Shown here one piece after another: positions 1 through 7,814 of a stretch of 20,282 nt of DNA. The translations under genes were made by a program, and so were the position numbers. A model generated the notes under the pieces. The model saw only the letters and a list, made by a program, of their open reading frames with translations. It did not search any database and had not been told where the DNA came from. Source of the DNA: Bdellovibrionota bacterium (GTDB taxonomy: Bacteria > Bdellovibrionota > Bacteriovoracia > Bacteriovoracales > Bacteriovoracaceae); contig JAURQB010000192.1 of assembly GCA_030836365.1 (NCBI GenBank), positions 1-20,282 on the forward strand, given 5' to 3'. Positions within the stretch are counted from its first letter, which is position 1. Each line of letters opens with the position of its first letter.

Positions 1-930
1 ACAAAAGAAAAGATCGCCGCAAAGAAAATCTCTGGCCAAGAATACTATCAGACTCGCGTCCTCTATATGAAGGCCTATCAAGAATATTTAGAGGCTAAAA
101 GAAACTGGATAAATGATAATGAGAAATTAGCATTTTTAATTGATGATGAACCATCAACAAGATATATCGTCAGTGAAGAGTTACGCTTTATCCATTTAGA
201 AAAAGAGCTTCTGAGCCTAATGGATGTCGGAAAGAAAAACTCTCCTCGAGTTCTTACTGCTTACTCTCAAAAGAAAATAGCAGAAAAAAGTTTTGAAATA
301 GCAAGAAGAGAAAATATGGCACTTCCTGAATTTAATATTAATTTAGGGGCATTTACTCAAACCTATACAACCGGTCAGTCCGATCAATTATTTGGTAATT
401 TTACCGGCAACAAAAACCTGGAGGTCATCGCCTCACTCACAGCAACATGGAATATTTTAGGGGTAGACGGCTTTTTAAACAAACGTAAACTTCAAAATGC
501 CAAGTTACAACGACAAATATCTGACCGACGACTGAAACAACAAGAAGACATGATAAGCTATTTAGTTTCAAATTATTATCATCAAACGAAGAATTATGAA
601 AAACAGGTTAACCTTTCTCAAGAGCAAGAAAAAACTGCGGAGTCTGCCTACAATATAACATTTAATAATTACACACTAAGAAAAACATCTTTCTTAAACT
701 TTCTTCATTCACTTGAAGATCTCATTTCAGCAAAAGTTGGAAACTTAGAAAACAAGCGAGACCACCTTAAAACAAAGGTACAGTTAGCAGCAGTTATTGG
801 AGTACCTGACTTTCCTGGAAACTTATTTGAGAACCATGTCTCAAAAACCAGCGGAGAAAACGCTAAAAATAGACCAAGAGAGTTAGCTCCTCAAGAAATA
901 GAAATAGACCCATACTATCAAGGCGAATAA
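1..930 (+). CDS. TolC-family outer membrane efflux protein, 5' truncated
   Basis: The reading frame is open from base 1 to the stop at 928-930, so the window begins inside the gene; an internal ATG at 67 is not needed as a start. The protein is mostly long amphipathic helices rich in Lys, Glu and Gln, alternating with short Gly/Thr-rich segments such as NINLGAF and LTATWNILG. This is the pattern of the TolC/OEP fold (periplasmic coiled coils between beta-barrel strands). The C-terminal 50 residues are polar, ending PYYQGE. TolC proteins form the outer-membrane channel of tripartite efflux pumps and type I secretion systems. The next gene starts 2 nt after the stop and also looks like an outer-membrane protein, so the two are probably co-transcribed. 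Family assignment rests on overall pattern, not on a single motif; substrate unknown. Confidence 0.7.
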   Translation, partial: TKEKIAAKKISGQEYYQTRVLYMKAYQEYLEAKRNWINDNEKLAFLIDDEPSTRYIVSEELRFIHLEKELLSLMDVGKKNSPRVLTAYSQKKIAEKSFEIARRENMALPEFNINLGAFTQTYTTGQSDQLFGNFTGNKNLEVIASLTATWNILGVDGFLNKRKLQNAKLQRQISDRRLKQQEDMISYLVSNYYHQTKNYEKQVNLSQEQEKTAESAYNITFNNYTLRKTSFLNFLHSLEDLISAKVGNLENKRDHLKTKVQLAAVIGVPDFPGNLFENHVSKTSGENAKNRPRELAPQEIEIDPYYQGE

Positions 931-931
931 C

Positions 932-1705
932 ATGCTTAAAATACTTTTTTCAATTTCCTTACTTTGCTTAATTTTCCGTGCTCAAGCTCAAGACGAACAA
1001 AGGGAACTAGATCAATTTAGAGCTGAAGTCAGGCTAGATACATCGCAAAACTTTAGAGAAGACTTAAAAGAAATCACTAAAGGTCACTTTGGAACAAATA
1101 TTTTAGAAGACCAAAGAAATACCACAACTGGTCTTGAGGTTTCCTACAATACATTTGAAGACCTTAACCGTTTTAACTTTTCTCTTCTCTTTAATGCTGA
1201 CGTAAGGGATTTGACAGACATTTTCTATGCAGAAGTAGCGTTTGGTCTTTTTTTAAAAGAAAATAAATATTTTGATTTTTTTATTAACACTCAAAATAAT
1301 AAATATGGAACCATGAGTGCAAGAGCAGCTGATATTGCAGTTGACCCAGACCTCCTAGATGAAACAAAAGAGAGCTTCTTTTCCTTTGGAGGAGGTCCGA
1401 CTTATAGAACTTATTATATTAGAGACCTCATACCTATTAAAAACCTCTTTGAAACAATTCACGCCGGGGCAGGTCTAGGTTGGTTTTTTGAAGATAGAAG
1501 TAATGAGGGGTACTTTGGTCCAGGTATCAAAGCGGAACTTGGTATTCATTACCGCGCATCAAAAAATTTTCACATCGGAACCAAATTGAATTGGAATCAT
1601 TTCTGGGTTAAAAGAGATGAGAAGTTTGTCGATGAACCGCAAGGGATCAGAACGTTGTCATTAACATGGTTAGCGCTTGGCTTTGATATCGCAATCTACC
1701 TCTAA
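932..1705 (+). CDS. Putative outer-membrane beta-barrel protein
   Basis: A 257-residue protein with a Sec signal peptide: a short basic start, a hydrophobic stretch at about residues 4-16, and a probable cleavage after AQA near residue 19. The mature part has alternating polar and aromatic segments (for example YFDFFINTQNNKYG and KNFHIGTKLNWNHFWVK) and Gly-rich turns (FGGGPTYRTYY, HAGAGLGWFFED), typical of transmembrane beta strands. It ends with hydrophobic strand-like sequence. An AAGGCG ribosome site precedes the ATG by 6 nt, and the gene begins 2 nt after the TolC-like gene, suggesting shared translation or transcription. I do not recognise a named family. It could be a channel partner of the TolC-like protein or an independent barrel. 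Confidence 0.6.
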   Translation: MLKILFSISLLCLIFRAQAQDEQRELDQFRAEVRLDTSQNFREDLKEITKGHFGTNILEDQRNTTTGLEVSYNTFEDLNRFNFSLLFNADVRDLTDIFYAEVAFGLFLKENKYFDFFINTQNNKYGTMSARAADIAVDPDLLDETKESFFSFGGGPTYRTYYIRDLIPIKNLFETIHAGAGLGWFFEDRSNEGYFGPGIKAELGIHYRASKNFHIGTKLNWNHFWVKRDEKFVDEPQGIRTLSLTWLALGFDIAIYL

Positions 1706-1719
1706 AATTAGGATTCAAA

Positions 1720-3042
1720 ATGATCAATAGATATGAAGTAAAAGAAATTTCCACTCTATGGGAAAATCAACATAAGTTTGAAGCCTATCTCAAGTATGAA
1801 TTAGCCTTAATTAAGGCGCTAGAAACCCAAAAAATTGCACCATTAGGAACTGAAAAAATAATCAAAGAAAAAGTCAAAATATCGCCATCTCGAATTGAGG
1901 AAATTGAACATGAAGTAAAACATGATGTCATTGCATTCTGCTCTTCAGTCACAGAACAGCTATCAGAAGATGAAGCTAGGTTTTTCCATTATGGTGTTAC
2001 TAGTTCAGACGTCATTGACTCATCTATAAACATGCTTATTAGAGATAGCCTTAACGTCATTATCGAAGATTTTAAAATATTGTTAAAAAAACTATATGCG
2101 TTTTGCGAAAAAACAAAGAATGTCCCCTGCATGGGGCGCTCCCATGGAATCAACGCAGAACCAATAAGCCTGGGCGGAAAATTTCTAAGCTATTATTGTG
2201 AATTTTATCGTCGCTTTAATGAACTCAATCATTACAAAAATCATCAATTAACAATTCAATGCTCTGGCGCGGTCGGTAATTACACAATTTTAACAACTGA
2301 AATTGAAAATAACGTCGCCTCCATTTTAGGACTAGAAGTTGAGCCGGTATCTACTCAAATAATACCCAGAGATAGAATGATTAATTTAATGGGAATCGTC
2401 TCAGCACTTGGATCTTCAATTGATCGAATATGCATTGAGTTAAGACATTTACAACATTCTAATATTTCAGAAATTAGTGAAGGTTTTAGTACAAACCAAA
2501 AAGGCAGCTCTACAATGCCTCATAAAAAAAACCCAATCTCTGCTGAAAATTTATCTGGCATCTCAAGACTCTTAAAATCCTATTACCAAGTTGCTCTTGA
2601 GAATAATAACCTTTGGCATGAAAGAGATATTTCTCACAGCTCCGCTGAGCGCTTTATTCTTCCGGATTCACTTGGACTCACTTCATATGCATTAAGAAGA
2701 CTTTCATCGACGATTTCAAATTTAGTTATCCATGAAGACAACATAAATAAAAATATACCACACAACAAAGTCTATCTATCAAGTTATTGCCTTCATTATT
2801 TATTAAAAACAACTTCTCATCGAAGGGAGTTATTATACAAGCTTATCCAAGACGCCTCATTTAATAGTTTTGACCAATCAGTTACATTTATTAAATCACT
2901 TGAAGCAGAGTTAAAAAGAAATAAGATCACAACAGACTTGATCAAAACACTAGATTCAGCAAAAATTGATCATATCTACTTAGCAGAGATTGACGCCGTC
3001 TTTAACCGAGTTCAAAATACGTATTCGATTGATTCGATCTGA
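1720..3042 (+). CDS. purB: Adenylosuccinate lyase
   Basis: A 440-residue fumarase/aspartase-superfamily enzyme. It cleaves fumarate from SAICAR and from adenylosuccinate, two steps of purine synthesis, in the cytoplasm as a homotetramer. The superfamily signature GSSTMPHKKNP is at residues 262-272. EVKHDV (His68) and GRSHG (His142) match the conserved substrate-binding and general-acid histidine regions, and HYGVTSSDV at about 90-98 is also characteristic. Length fits the short Bacillus-type PurB (about 430 aa). A TAGGA ribosome site lies 6-7 nt before the ATG. It follows the barrel gene by 14 nt and ends 3 nt from the convergent guanylyltransferase gene. The urate-degradation genes at the other end of the window are unrelated in position. 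Confidence 0.95.
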   Translation: MINRYEVKEISTLWENQHKFEAYLKYELALIKALETQKIAPLGTEKIIKEKVKISPSRIEEIEHEVKHDVIAFCSSVTEQLSEDEARFFHYGVTSSDVIDSSINMLIRDSLNVIIEDFKILLKKLYAFCEKTKNVPCMGRSHGINAEPISLGGKFLSYYCEFYRRFNELNHYKNHQLTIQCSGAVGNYTILTTEIENNVASILGLEVEPVSTQIIPRDRMINLMGIVSALGSSIDRICIELRHLQHSNISEISEGFSTNQKGSSTMPHKKNPISAENLSGISRLLKSYYQVALENNNLWHERDISHSSAERFILPDSLGLTSYALRRLSSTISNLVIHEDNINKNIPHNKVYLSSYCLHYLLKTTSHRRELLYKLIQDASFNSFDQSVTFIKSLEAELKRNKITTDLIKTLDSAKIDHIYLAEIDAVFNRVQNTYSIDSI

Positions 3043-3045
3043 TAA

Positions 3046-4074
3046 CTAGAGAGATAGCTCTTTTACTCTTTGCGCTAGTTTTTTAGGAAGAATCATTAAT
3101 TGATCTCCACTTGATACAATCACCAAATCACTAACACCAATCAGCGAAACATTTTTCTCTGGAGCAAAAACAATATTTCCATTTGATTCAATTTGCCTGA
3201 AGCTATTTTTCGACGCCAAAATATTACCATCGACTTTCTCTAGGACATCTTCTAAAGCATCCCACGACCCCAAGTCATTCCAATCAAAGCCCGCTGCAAC
3301 CACAGCAACATTCTCACTCTTCTCCATGATGGCATAGTCAATACTATCTTTTGGAAGCTTTTGATAGATTGAACCTAACTCGCGCTCATCGCCAAAAGCA
3401 TTTTCTATTTGCTCTCTATATTTATCATATTCAGGAGCATGAGTTTTGAATTCATTTAACAAAAGTGAAATCGGCGCGATAAACATGCCTGCATTCCAGA
3501 GATAATCTCCACTGCTCAAATATTCCTTGGCAATATCTATCGATGGCTTCTCTCTAAAACTTTTAACCTCATTGCCTGCACTAATAACTAAACCTTTTTG
3601 AATATATCCATATCCGGTATGGGGCGTGTCTGGAGTGATACCTATTGTGACGATTTTATTATTTTCACGGGCGAGAACGCTGGCCGAGAGCACTGTTTTT
3701 TCAAAGCCCTGATGATCTAAAATCACATGGTCACTTGGAAGAACGGCAACAATTGAATTTTCATCATGGCCATCATTTAATAATTTAAGAAGACCATAAA
3801 AAATACAAGGAGCGGTATTTCTCCCCTCAGGCTCAAGAATTATATTTTTTTCATCTAGAAAATCAGAAGTTTGTTCTGTCGCAAGCCCAAGTTGATTTTT
3901 GACCGTTACAACATAGCGATCTTCTCGAGATGAAATATTTGTAATTCTTGAAATTGTATCTTGTAATAAAGATCGATCAGAAAATAAATTAGTGTACTGT
4001 TTAGGTTTATTTTCAGTCGAAACTGGCCAAAATCTCGTGCCTTTACCACCGGCCATTATTAACGTTTTTATCAT
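3046..4074 (-). CDS. manC: Mannose-1-phosphate guanylyltransferase
   Basis: A 342-residue nucleotidyltransferase that makes GDP-mannose from mannose-1-phosphate and GTP, a precursor for surface polysaccharide. The N-terminal signature MAGGKGTRFWPVS (residues 7-19) is the nucleotide-binding loop of this family. Further motifs are KPKQY (about 24-28), EPEGRNTAPC (about 82-91), LPSDHVI (about 112-118), YGYIQKG, EKPS, LWNAGMF (about 192-198) and the late WNDLGSW motif, all typical of GMP family enzymes. The length matches the monofunctional type; the C-terminal phosphomannose isomerase cupin of the bifunctional ManC/AlgA type is missing. An AAGAAGG ribosome site precedes the ATG. It is the last gene of a minus-strand group, 12 nt after the barrel gene. 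Whether it acts in capsule, LPS or glycosylation cannot be told here. Confidence 0.9.
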   Translation of the reverse strand: MIKTLIMAGGKGTRFWPVSTENKPKQYTNLFSDRSLLQDTISRITNISSREDRYVVTVKNQLGLATEQTSDFLDEKNIILEPEGRNTAPCIFYGLLKLLNDGHDENSIVAVLPSDHVILDHQGFEKTVLSASVLARENNKIVTIGITPDTPHTGYGYIQKGLVISAGNEVKSFREKPSIDIAKEYLSSGDYLWNAGMFIAPISLLLNEFKTHAPEYDKYREQIENAFGDERELGSIYQKLPKDSIDYAIMEKSENVAVVAAGFDWNDLGSWDALEDVLEKVDGNILASKNSFRQIESNGNIVFAPEKNVSLIGVSDLVIVSSGDQLMILPKKLAQRVKELSL

Positions 4075-4086
4075 TGAAGACCTTCT

Positions 4087-5514
4087 TTAGAAGTTAAAAT
4101 TATATGTAACTTCAAAAGAATTTATCATATTCGTTGAGGGAGTGCCATCTCTTTCCTTCGTGACAACGTCCCAGGTAATATCGTTGGTATAAGTTAAGCT
4201 AATATCCAAACTAGTTTTGTATGAAATAGATAAGCTATTTGTAAAAGGCCCAGAGTCTGTCCAATCGAATTCTTTATTAGAAAAATCATGTAATGGCTTG
4301 TACCAAAAAGTATTAATAAAAGAAAAATTTTCAATTGGGATCCAGTAAAAGTACAATTTAATTGAGTGCCTAGTCTTTTGAGTTTTCTGATCAACCTTAG
4401 CTTCTTCAAAATCGCCTAAATCATTTTCAACAAAATCAATAAAACTAACTTTTTCGTAATCCCACTGAATCCCATAGCTAATCGAGAATTCCGGAATCTT
4501 ATCCGTAGCAATAAAATTGTACGAAAGTCCAAAAGGAATTCCACTCCACAAGTAGTCTGGAGAATATAATGGCTCGTTGTTAAAAACATCTGCGGTTCGG
4601 GCCCTTGTCCAAGATAATGAGGCCCAGTATGAAACTTCTCCGAAGAGATTGTTGTAAGTATAATCCAATGAAGCATAATAGTAACTTGAAGTTAAAATGC
4701 TCGCTTCATTTTCATCTGAAAATTCAGACTTTGCAGGTTTTTCAGTAGAGTGGGTATAAGTATAGCTAAAGTCAAGCGAGGTATTTTCACAGAAAAGACA
4801 ACTTAAATATAACGAATAGCCTAGGTCCTTGGTCTTTGGGACACGAGAAAAAGAAATAGGACTAGCACTTAAGCTCCAGCTAAAATAATCTGTTCCAGAT
4901 TGCCCGGCACGTATAATTTCTTCAAGCTCTAAGTCAGGATTAAATTCAAAAATATCATTTTTATCAATAACTTTTACCGAACCAGAGTCTACTAGATTAT
5001 TAGCAATCGAAACGTCGAATATATCATTACTCATTGCCTGATTTTTGTCCCTACTCAAATAAGAGCTATAAATTGAATCAACATTGGCGCCTATAACATT
5101 CTTAATATTAATAACACGCTTTGGAAGATGTCCGAAATGAAGCTTTTTGGCAATAAAGTCTGAATTTACTTCGAGCAATGAAGGCGTATAATTATGGTAG
5201 GTCAACCACATTGATTGAAATTTATCAGATTTAACAACAACTCCTCTAAATGCAAACTTTGAATTTTTATAAAAGCTAAAGTGATCGTTTTCATAAATTC
5301 CATCCGATGTACCTCGGTTAATAATCAAGTACCGATAGTCTGATATAACATTCTTAACAGAGACATCCGCAATTTCATCGACTTTATACAATATCTTTAT
5401 CGATATTCTTTCTCCTATTGTGATGTAGGCAAATCCAGCGATACTCCACCCAAATATAACCGCCGATAAAAAGAACTTTCGTATAGCTATTTTAATCAAA
5501 TTGAATAAAGACAT
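4087..5514 (-). CDS. Outer-membrane beta-barrel protein of unknown family
   Basis: From the ATG at 5514 the protein is 475 residues. An N-terminal hydrophobic segment (about residues 12-30, FFLSAVIFGWSIAGFA) serves as signal peptide or anchor. Residues of about 40-130 form a soluble beta-rich region. The rest, from about 210, alternates aromatic and polar residues in strand-like repeats (LSISYKTSLDISLTY, SISYGIQWDYEKV) and ends FEVTYNFNF. A C-terminal Phe is the classical BAM-recognition signature of outer-membrane barrels. Starts further upstream (ATG 5526, ATG 5553, TTG 5568) are possible but would overlap the SPOR gene more; the start used overlaps it by 23 nt. No strong ribosome site is visible, so coupled translation is likely. 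No named family recognised. Confidence 0.6.
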   Translation of the reverse strand: MSLFNLIKIAIRKFFLSAVIFGWSIAGFAYITIGERISIKILYKVDEIADVSVKNVISDYRYLIINRGTSDGIYENDHFSFYKNSKFAFRGVVVKSDKFQSMWLTYHNYTPSLLEVNSDFIAKKLHFGHLPKRVINIKNVIGANVDSIYSSYLSRDKNQAMSNDIFDVSIANNLVDSGSVKVIDKNDIFEFNPDLELEEIIRAGQSGTDYFSWSLSASPISFSRVPKTKDLGYSLYLSCLFCENTSLDFSYTYTHSTEKPAKSEFSDENEASILTSSYYYASLDYTYNNLFGEVSYWASLSWTRARTADVFNNEPLYSPDYLWSGIPFGLSYNFIATDKIPEFSISYGIQWDYEKVSFIDFVENDLGDFEEAKVDQKTQKTRHSIKLYFYWIPIENFSFINTFWYKPLHDFSNKEFDWTDSGPFTNSLSISYKTSLDISLTYTNDITWDVVTKERDGTPSTNMINSFEVTYNFNF

Positions 5515-6154
5515 AGTCTTGGCCATCGAAAAGAGTCTGATGTTCAACAACATAATTTTTCGCTTCAATTATTGAGGGAAATAACCCGAGACTCACTCTG
5601 AACCAAACCCCTCGGTCTCCGAGATAAACTTGATTTATAATTGGGTTGTAACCTCGCACTCTGAATCCATCTGCAAATGCTTCAGCATCTTCATTATTTT
5701 GATGGCTACCAAGTTGAATCGTCCATTTCCCAGAAATACTTTTTGTTTCTACCACTGAAGAGTTGTCTAACTTAGCAGTTTCTTTTTTTTTTTCAGATAC
5801 ACTTGGTGTGGAAATTTCAGCTGAATCATTTTCTAGAACTTCATTATCAATCTTTTGTTTTAATAATTCTATTGTTTCAATATCAGAACTTGAATCTTTT
5901 TCATTTTTTTGGTGATCAACTTTGTTAACCATTTCTTCTAAAATTTGTTCGTCTTCTAAGAGTTTTTCTTCTTTTTGGCTTAATAAATTCACCCTTTCTA
6001 AATCAACAGCTAAAACACCTTGCTTCTCAAGAGAGTAAGACTTTCCTATTTTTACACCAAATACAAAACACGTTGTTGAAATGAGTAATACGAGAACAAA
6101 GATCAACAACACTTCTTTTTTATCAAAAACATATAATCTTTTATTTGATTCCAT
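5492..6154 (-). CDS. SPOR-domain inner-membrane protein
   Basis: A 220-residue single-pass membrane protein. The start is a short polar, basic cytoplasmic segment, then one membrane helix at about 14-35 (VLLIFVLVLLISTTCFVFG). A Glu/Lys-rich, probably coiled-coil periplasmic linker covers 45-135. A C-terminal SPOR domain begins at SGKWTIQLGS (141-150) and runs to the end, with the typical AEAFADGFRVRGYNP and WFRVSLGLF segments. SPOR domains bind septal peptidoglycan lacking stem peptides, so a role in division or cell-wall remodelling is likely, as for FtsN or DedD. It is the first gene of a minus-strand group with the barrel protein and guanylyltransferase, so it may instead help localise an envelope process. 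The exact partner is unknown. Confidence 0.85.
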   Translation of the reverse strand: MESNKRLYVFDKKEVLLIFVLVLLISTTCFVFGVKIGKSYSLEKQGVLAVDLERVNLLSQKEEKLLEDEQILEEMVNKVDHQKNEKDSSSDIETIELLKQKIDNEVLENDSAEISTPSVSEKKKETAKLDNSSVVETKSISGKWTIQLGSHQNNEDAEAFADGFRVRGYNPIINQVYLGDRGVWFRVSLGLFPSIIEAKNYVVEHQTLFDGQDYVFIQFD

Positions 6155-6265
6155 ACGCTTATGATATCAGTTCTTTCTAAGATGAATTTTTTTTACTAAC
6201 CTGAGGTAATATTTTCCTAAACAAAATAAAGATAAAATCGGAAATCACTTCCAAGAGTTATTTTA

Positions 6266-6279
6266 TTTCATAAATGAAA
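6266..6279. promoter_or_regulatory. 14-bp palindrome upstream of the pilus promoter
   Basis: TTTCATAAATGAAA is a perfect inverted repeat (6-bp arms, 2-nt centre) ending 4 nt before the predicted -35 box. Its position suits an activator or repressor site for the pilus operon. In AT-rich DNA such a palindrome can arise by chance, so confidence is low. Confidence 0.3.
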
Positions 6280-6283
6280 AATA

Positions 6284-6312
6284 TTGAGCAAAATATTTGT
6301 CTCCGTTATAAA
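6284..6312 (+). promoter_or_regulatory. Predicted sigma-70-type promoter for the Flp/Tad operon
   Basis: TTGAGC at 6284-6289 and TATAAA at 6307-6312 are separated by exactly 17 nt. They lie about 47 nt before the Flp pilin ATG, with a strong GGAGG ribosome site at 6350-6354. It is the only good promoter match seen in the 204-nt gap between the divergent SPOR gene and the pilin. Confidence 0.55.
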
Positions 6313-6358
6313 ACCGGAAAATAAAAGATATTAAGTCACTTCATTTAATGGAGGAAGC

Positions 6359-6523
6359 ATGAAAAAAAACAACCAAAAAGGTCAAAGCATTTTGGAATAT
6401 ATCATACTCACGAGTTTAATCAGCATTATCTGTATAATGGCCGTTAAGAACCTTGGAGGAGTAATTCAAAGGAGGATCAATAAGATAAAACAAGAAATTG
6501 TCAGAATTATTCCAAATGCTTGA
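6359..6523 (+). CDS. flp: Flp-type (class IVb) pilin, 54 aa
   Basis: A very short gene encoding the likely structural pilin. The N-terminus is basic and polar (MKKNNQKG), followed by QSILEYIILTSL and a hydrophobic helix to about residue 29, then a charged tail of 25 residues. If the prepilin peptidase cuts after Gly8, the mature protein begins QSILEY, with Glu at +5 and Tyr at +6. These are the two residues that define Flp pilins, and the full length is also typical for the family. GGAGG at 6350-6354 is 4 nt before the ATG, the best ribosome site in the cluster, which fits a protein made in large amounts. It is the first gene after the predicted promoter. No prepilin peptidase (TadV/CpaA) gene is in the window. 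Confidence 0.88.
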   Translation: MKKNNQKGQSILEYIILTSLISIICIMAVKNLGGVIQRRINKIKQEIVRIIPNA

Positions 6524-6689
6524 AAAATTGATATCAATATCACTTCTTGTGATTTTAATGGCAAAGTTTATTAAACTTGTATTTTTTCCTCTCTGCTCTT
6601 ATTTCACACCAGCAACAAATGATTTAAGGAGAGAATTATTTTATCTATCTCCCATTCAACCAACAATAAAATGTGAACAAAGCTCATAA
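6516..6689 (+). CDS. Small single-pass membrane protein in the pilus cluster
   Basis: A 57-residue protein from the ATG at 6516, which overlaps the pilin stop by 8 nt (ATGCTTGA), an arrangement that favours coupled translation. A TTG start at 6498 is possible but less likely. The N-terminal half is a hydrophobic helix (about residues 5-27, LISISLLVILMAKFIKLVF) with two lysines inside it; the C-terminal half is polar. It is followed without a gap by the next gene (TAA at 6687-6689, ATG at 6690). I recognise no family. The position suggests a pilin chaperone, a minor component or an assembly factor of the Flp system, but the sequence alone does not show this. Confidence 0.5.
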   Translation: MLEKLISISLLVILMAKFIKLVFFPLCSYFTPATNDLRRELFYLSPIQPTIKCEQSS

Positions 6690-7268
6690 ATGGCGAGGCT
6701 GTTTTATCGTGTGAAATCCAACTCCGGAGAAGCTACCATTTTATTCATCCTCAGTATTTTTATATTTCTAGGTTTAACGACAGTATCAACATTACTAATC
6801 AAAAAGCACATGACTACACAAATTCAACTTCTCCACTTAAAAATATGTCACTCAAAAATTGAGAAGCATCATCTAAGTTATGTAAGATCCATTGAAGCCG
6901 GTAATAAGATAATAATATTATCTCATCTTGGAAAAGCATATATGCCTTTAGCGATCACCTCTCGCAGTATTAACAAAATTGTGAGATACGCCCAGGAGTA
7001 TCAGTATCATTATTATATTTATAAACTTCTCCGTATACCTCGTTGTCATCAAAGTGCAATAATTGATTATGTGTCTCCCTACCCTTTCGTCCGAGGAAAG
7101 GGGTATTTCAGAAGAGAAAAATCTGGAATAGTTAAGAAAAAAAAGTCTACTTATAAAAGAAATCTATGCTTTAACTCAATCAAGGTAAATATAAAAAACA
7201 CCTACAAGATCAACTTAACAGGAACAAGTACTAAATGGAGCGCAAAGGATATAGTATATTGCCCCTAA
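6690..7268 (+). CDS. TadE-like pilus assembly protein (divergent)
   Basis: A 192-residue protein with a prepilin-like start: a basic leader (MARLFYRVKSNSG), then EATILFILSIFIFLGL as the hydrophobic helix to about residue 37, and a polar mainly periplasmic part. TadE and TadF are pseudopilin-type proteins of Tad systems with this layout and roughly this size. The C-terminal part is very basic (long Lys/Arg runs at about 125-165), with cysteines at about 53, 119, 158 and 191 that could form disulfides. The start directly abuts the preceding stop and no clear ribosome site is seen, so translational coupling is likely. The assignment rests on the leader type, size and neighbours; the soluble part does not match a family I can name. 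Confidence 0.5.
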   Translation: MARLFYRVKSNSGEATILFILSIFIFLGLTTVSTLLIKKHMTTQIQLLHLKICHSKIEKHHLSYVRSIEAGNKIIILSHLGKAYMPLAITSRSINKIVRYAQEYQYHYYIYKLLRIPRCHQSAIIDYVSPYPFVRGKGYFRREKSGIVKKKKSTYKRNLCFNSIKVNIKNTYKINLTGTSTKWSAKDIVYCP

Positions 7269-7396
7269 CGGTTTTATTAGGATTTCTTTCAGCACTACTT
7301 ATCTCTTTTATCATGCTGAGTATAACGGCCATCAAAAAACAAAAACATCAAATACACCTTTTAAAAAGAGAGGTCATCAATCATGAAAAAAACTAA
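7235..7396 (+). CDS. 53-aa prepilin-like membrane protein
   Basis: This small gene overlaps its upstream neighbour by 34 nt and its downstream neighbour by 14 nt, each in a different frame. It encodes a basic leader (MERKG), then YSILPLTVLLGFLSALLIS and a helix to about residue 32, then a Lys/His-rich tail. Cleavage after Gly5 would give a mature protein starting Tyr-Ser-Ile-Leu-Pro, with Pro where major pilins carry Glu5. Loss of Glu5 is known in tip-type minor pseudopilins such as GspK. AGGAA lies about 11 nt upstream. Because the gene is so short and overlapping, chance cannot be ruled out, but the leader signature in this cluster makes it a good candidate. Confidence 0.5.
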   Translation: MERKGYSILPLTVLLGFLSALLISFIMLSITAIKKQKHQIHLLKREVINHEKN

Positions 7397-7814
7397 AAAC
7401 AAAGAAGATAGGAAACATATTCTTTTATCCGTATTTATTGCATCAAATTTATTAGTTTATCTATCTCATTCAAATACCAGTGCACCAAGACCAACTAAAT
7501 TTAAATTCAAACAAGGCCTCTCGGCCATCAAACTGCCCGTTAAATCTTTCATTAAGATTACCCCTCAAGAAATCGACAGAGGAGTTCATGTAAACATAAA
7601 AAACAGGGAGGGAGTTCTAATAGTAGGAAGCGCATATCTTTTCACAAAGAACCAGCTAAGTATGAAGACTCCAACAGAGGTTACGCTACAAATATCGCCT
7701 CAAGATGCGCAACATTTTTCATCCCACTTAGGAAACAGTAATTATTTTTATGCTTTCCCCTATGAATTTAAAAAAAAAGGAGTTGCAAGTGAAGTTCATG
7801 AATTGCAACTTTAA
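7383..7814 (+). CDS. CpaB/RcpC-like pilus protein, short form
   Basis: A 143-residue protein with an N-terminal basic region and one hydrophobic segment (about 13-29). The part from residue 46 resembles the C-terminal RcpC domain of Flp pilus protein CpaB. A strand-like start (IKLPVKSFIKITPQEID) is followed by VHVNIKNREG where CpaB has its VDV strand. Then TPTEVTLQISPQDAQHF aligns by pattern with the CpaB motif of a Val-Thr-Leu strand followed by Pro-Glu-Gln-Ala. CpaB works in the periplasm with the secretin. Typical CpaB proteins are about 250-300 aa with an N-terminal SAF domain, which is missing here. AGAGAGG sits 9 nt before the ATG. The match is by eye and moderate. Confidence 0.5.
   Translation: MKKTKNKEDRKHILLSVFIASNLLVYLSHSNTSAPRPTKFKFKQGLSAIKLPVKSFIKITPQEIDRGVHVNIKNREGVLIVGSAYLFTKNQLSMKTPTEVTLQISPQDAQHFSSHLGNSNYFYAFPYEFKKKGVASEVHELQL

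Noticed and set aside
3022..3043. Repeated GATTCGAT near the end of purB
   Set aside because: A short tandem-like repeat produced by the coding sequence SIDSI; no sign of a mobile or regulatory element.
3046..3075. Possible terminator between purB and the guanylyltransferase gene
   Set aside because: Only a 4-bp AGAG/CTCT stem within coding sequence; too weak to call.
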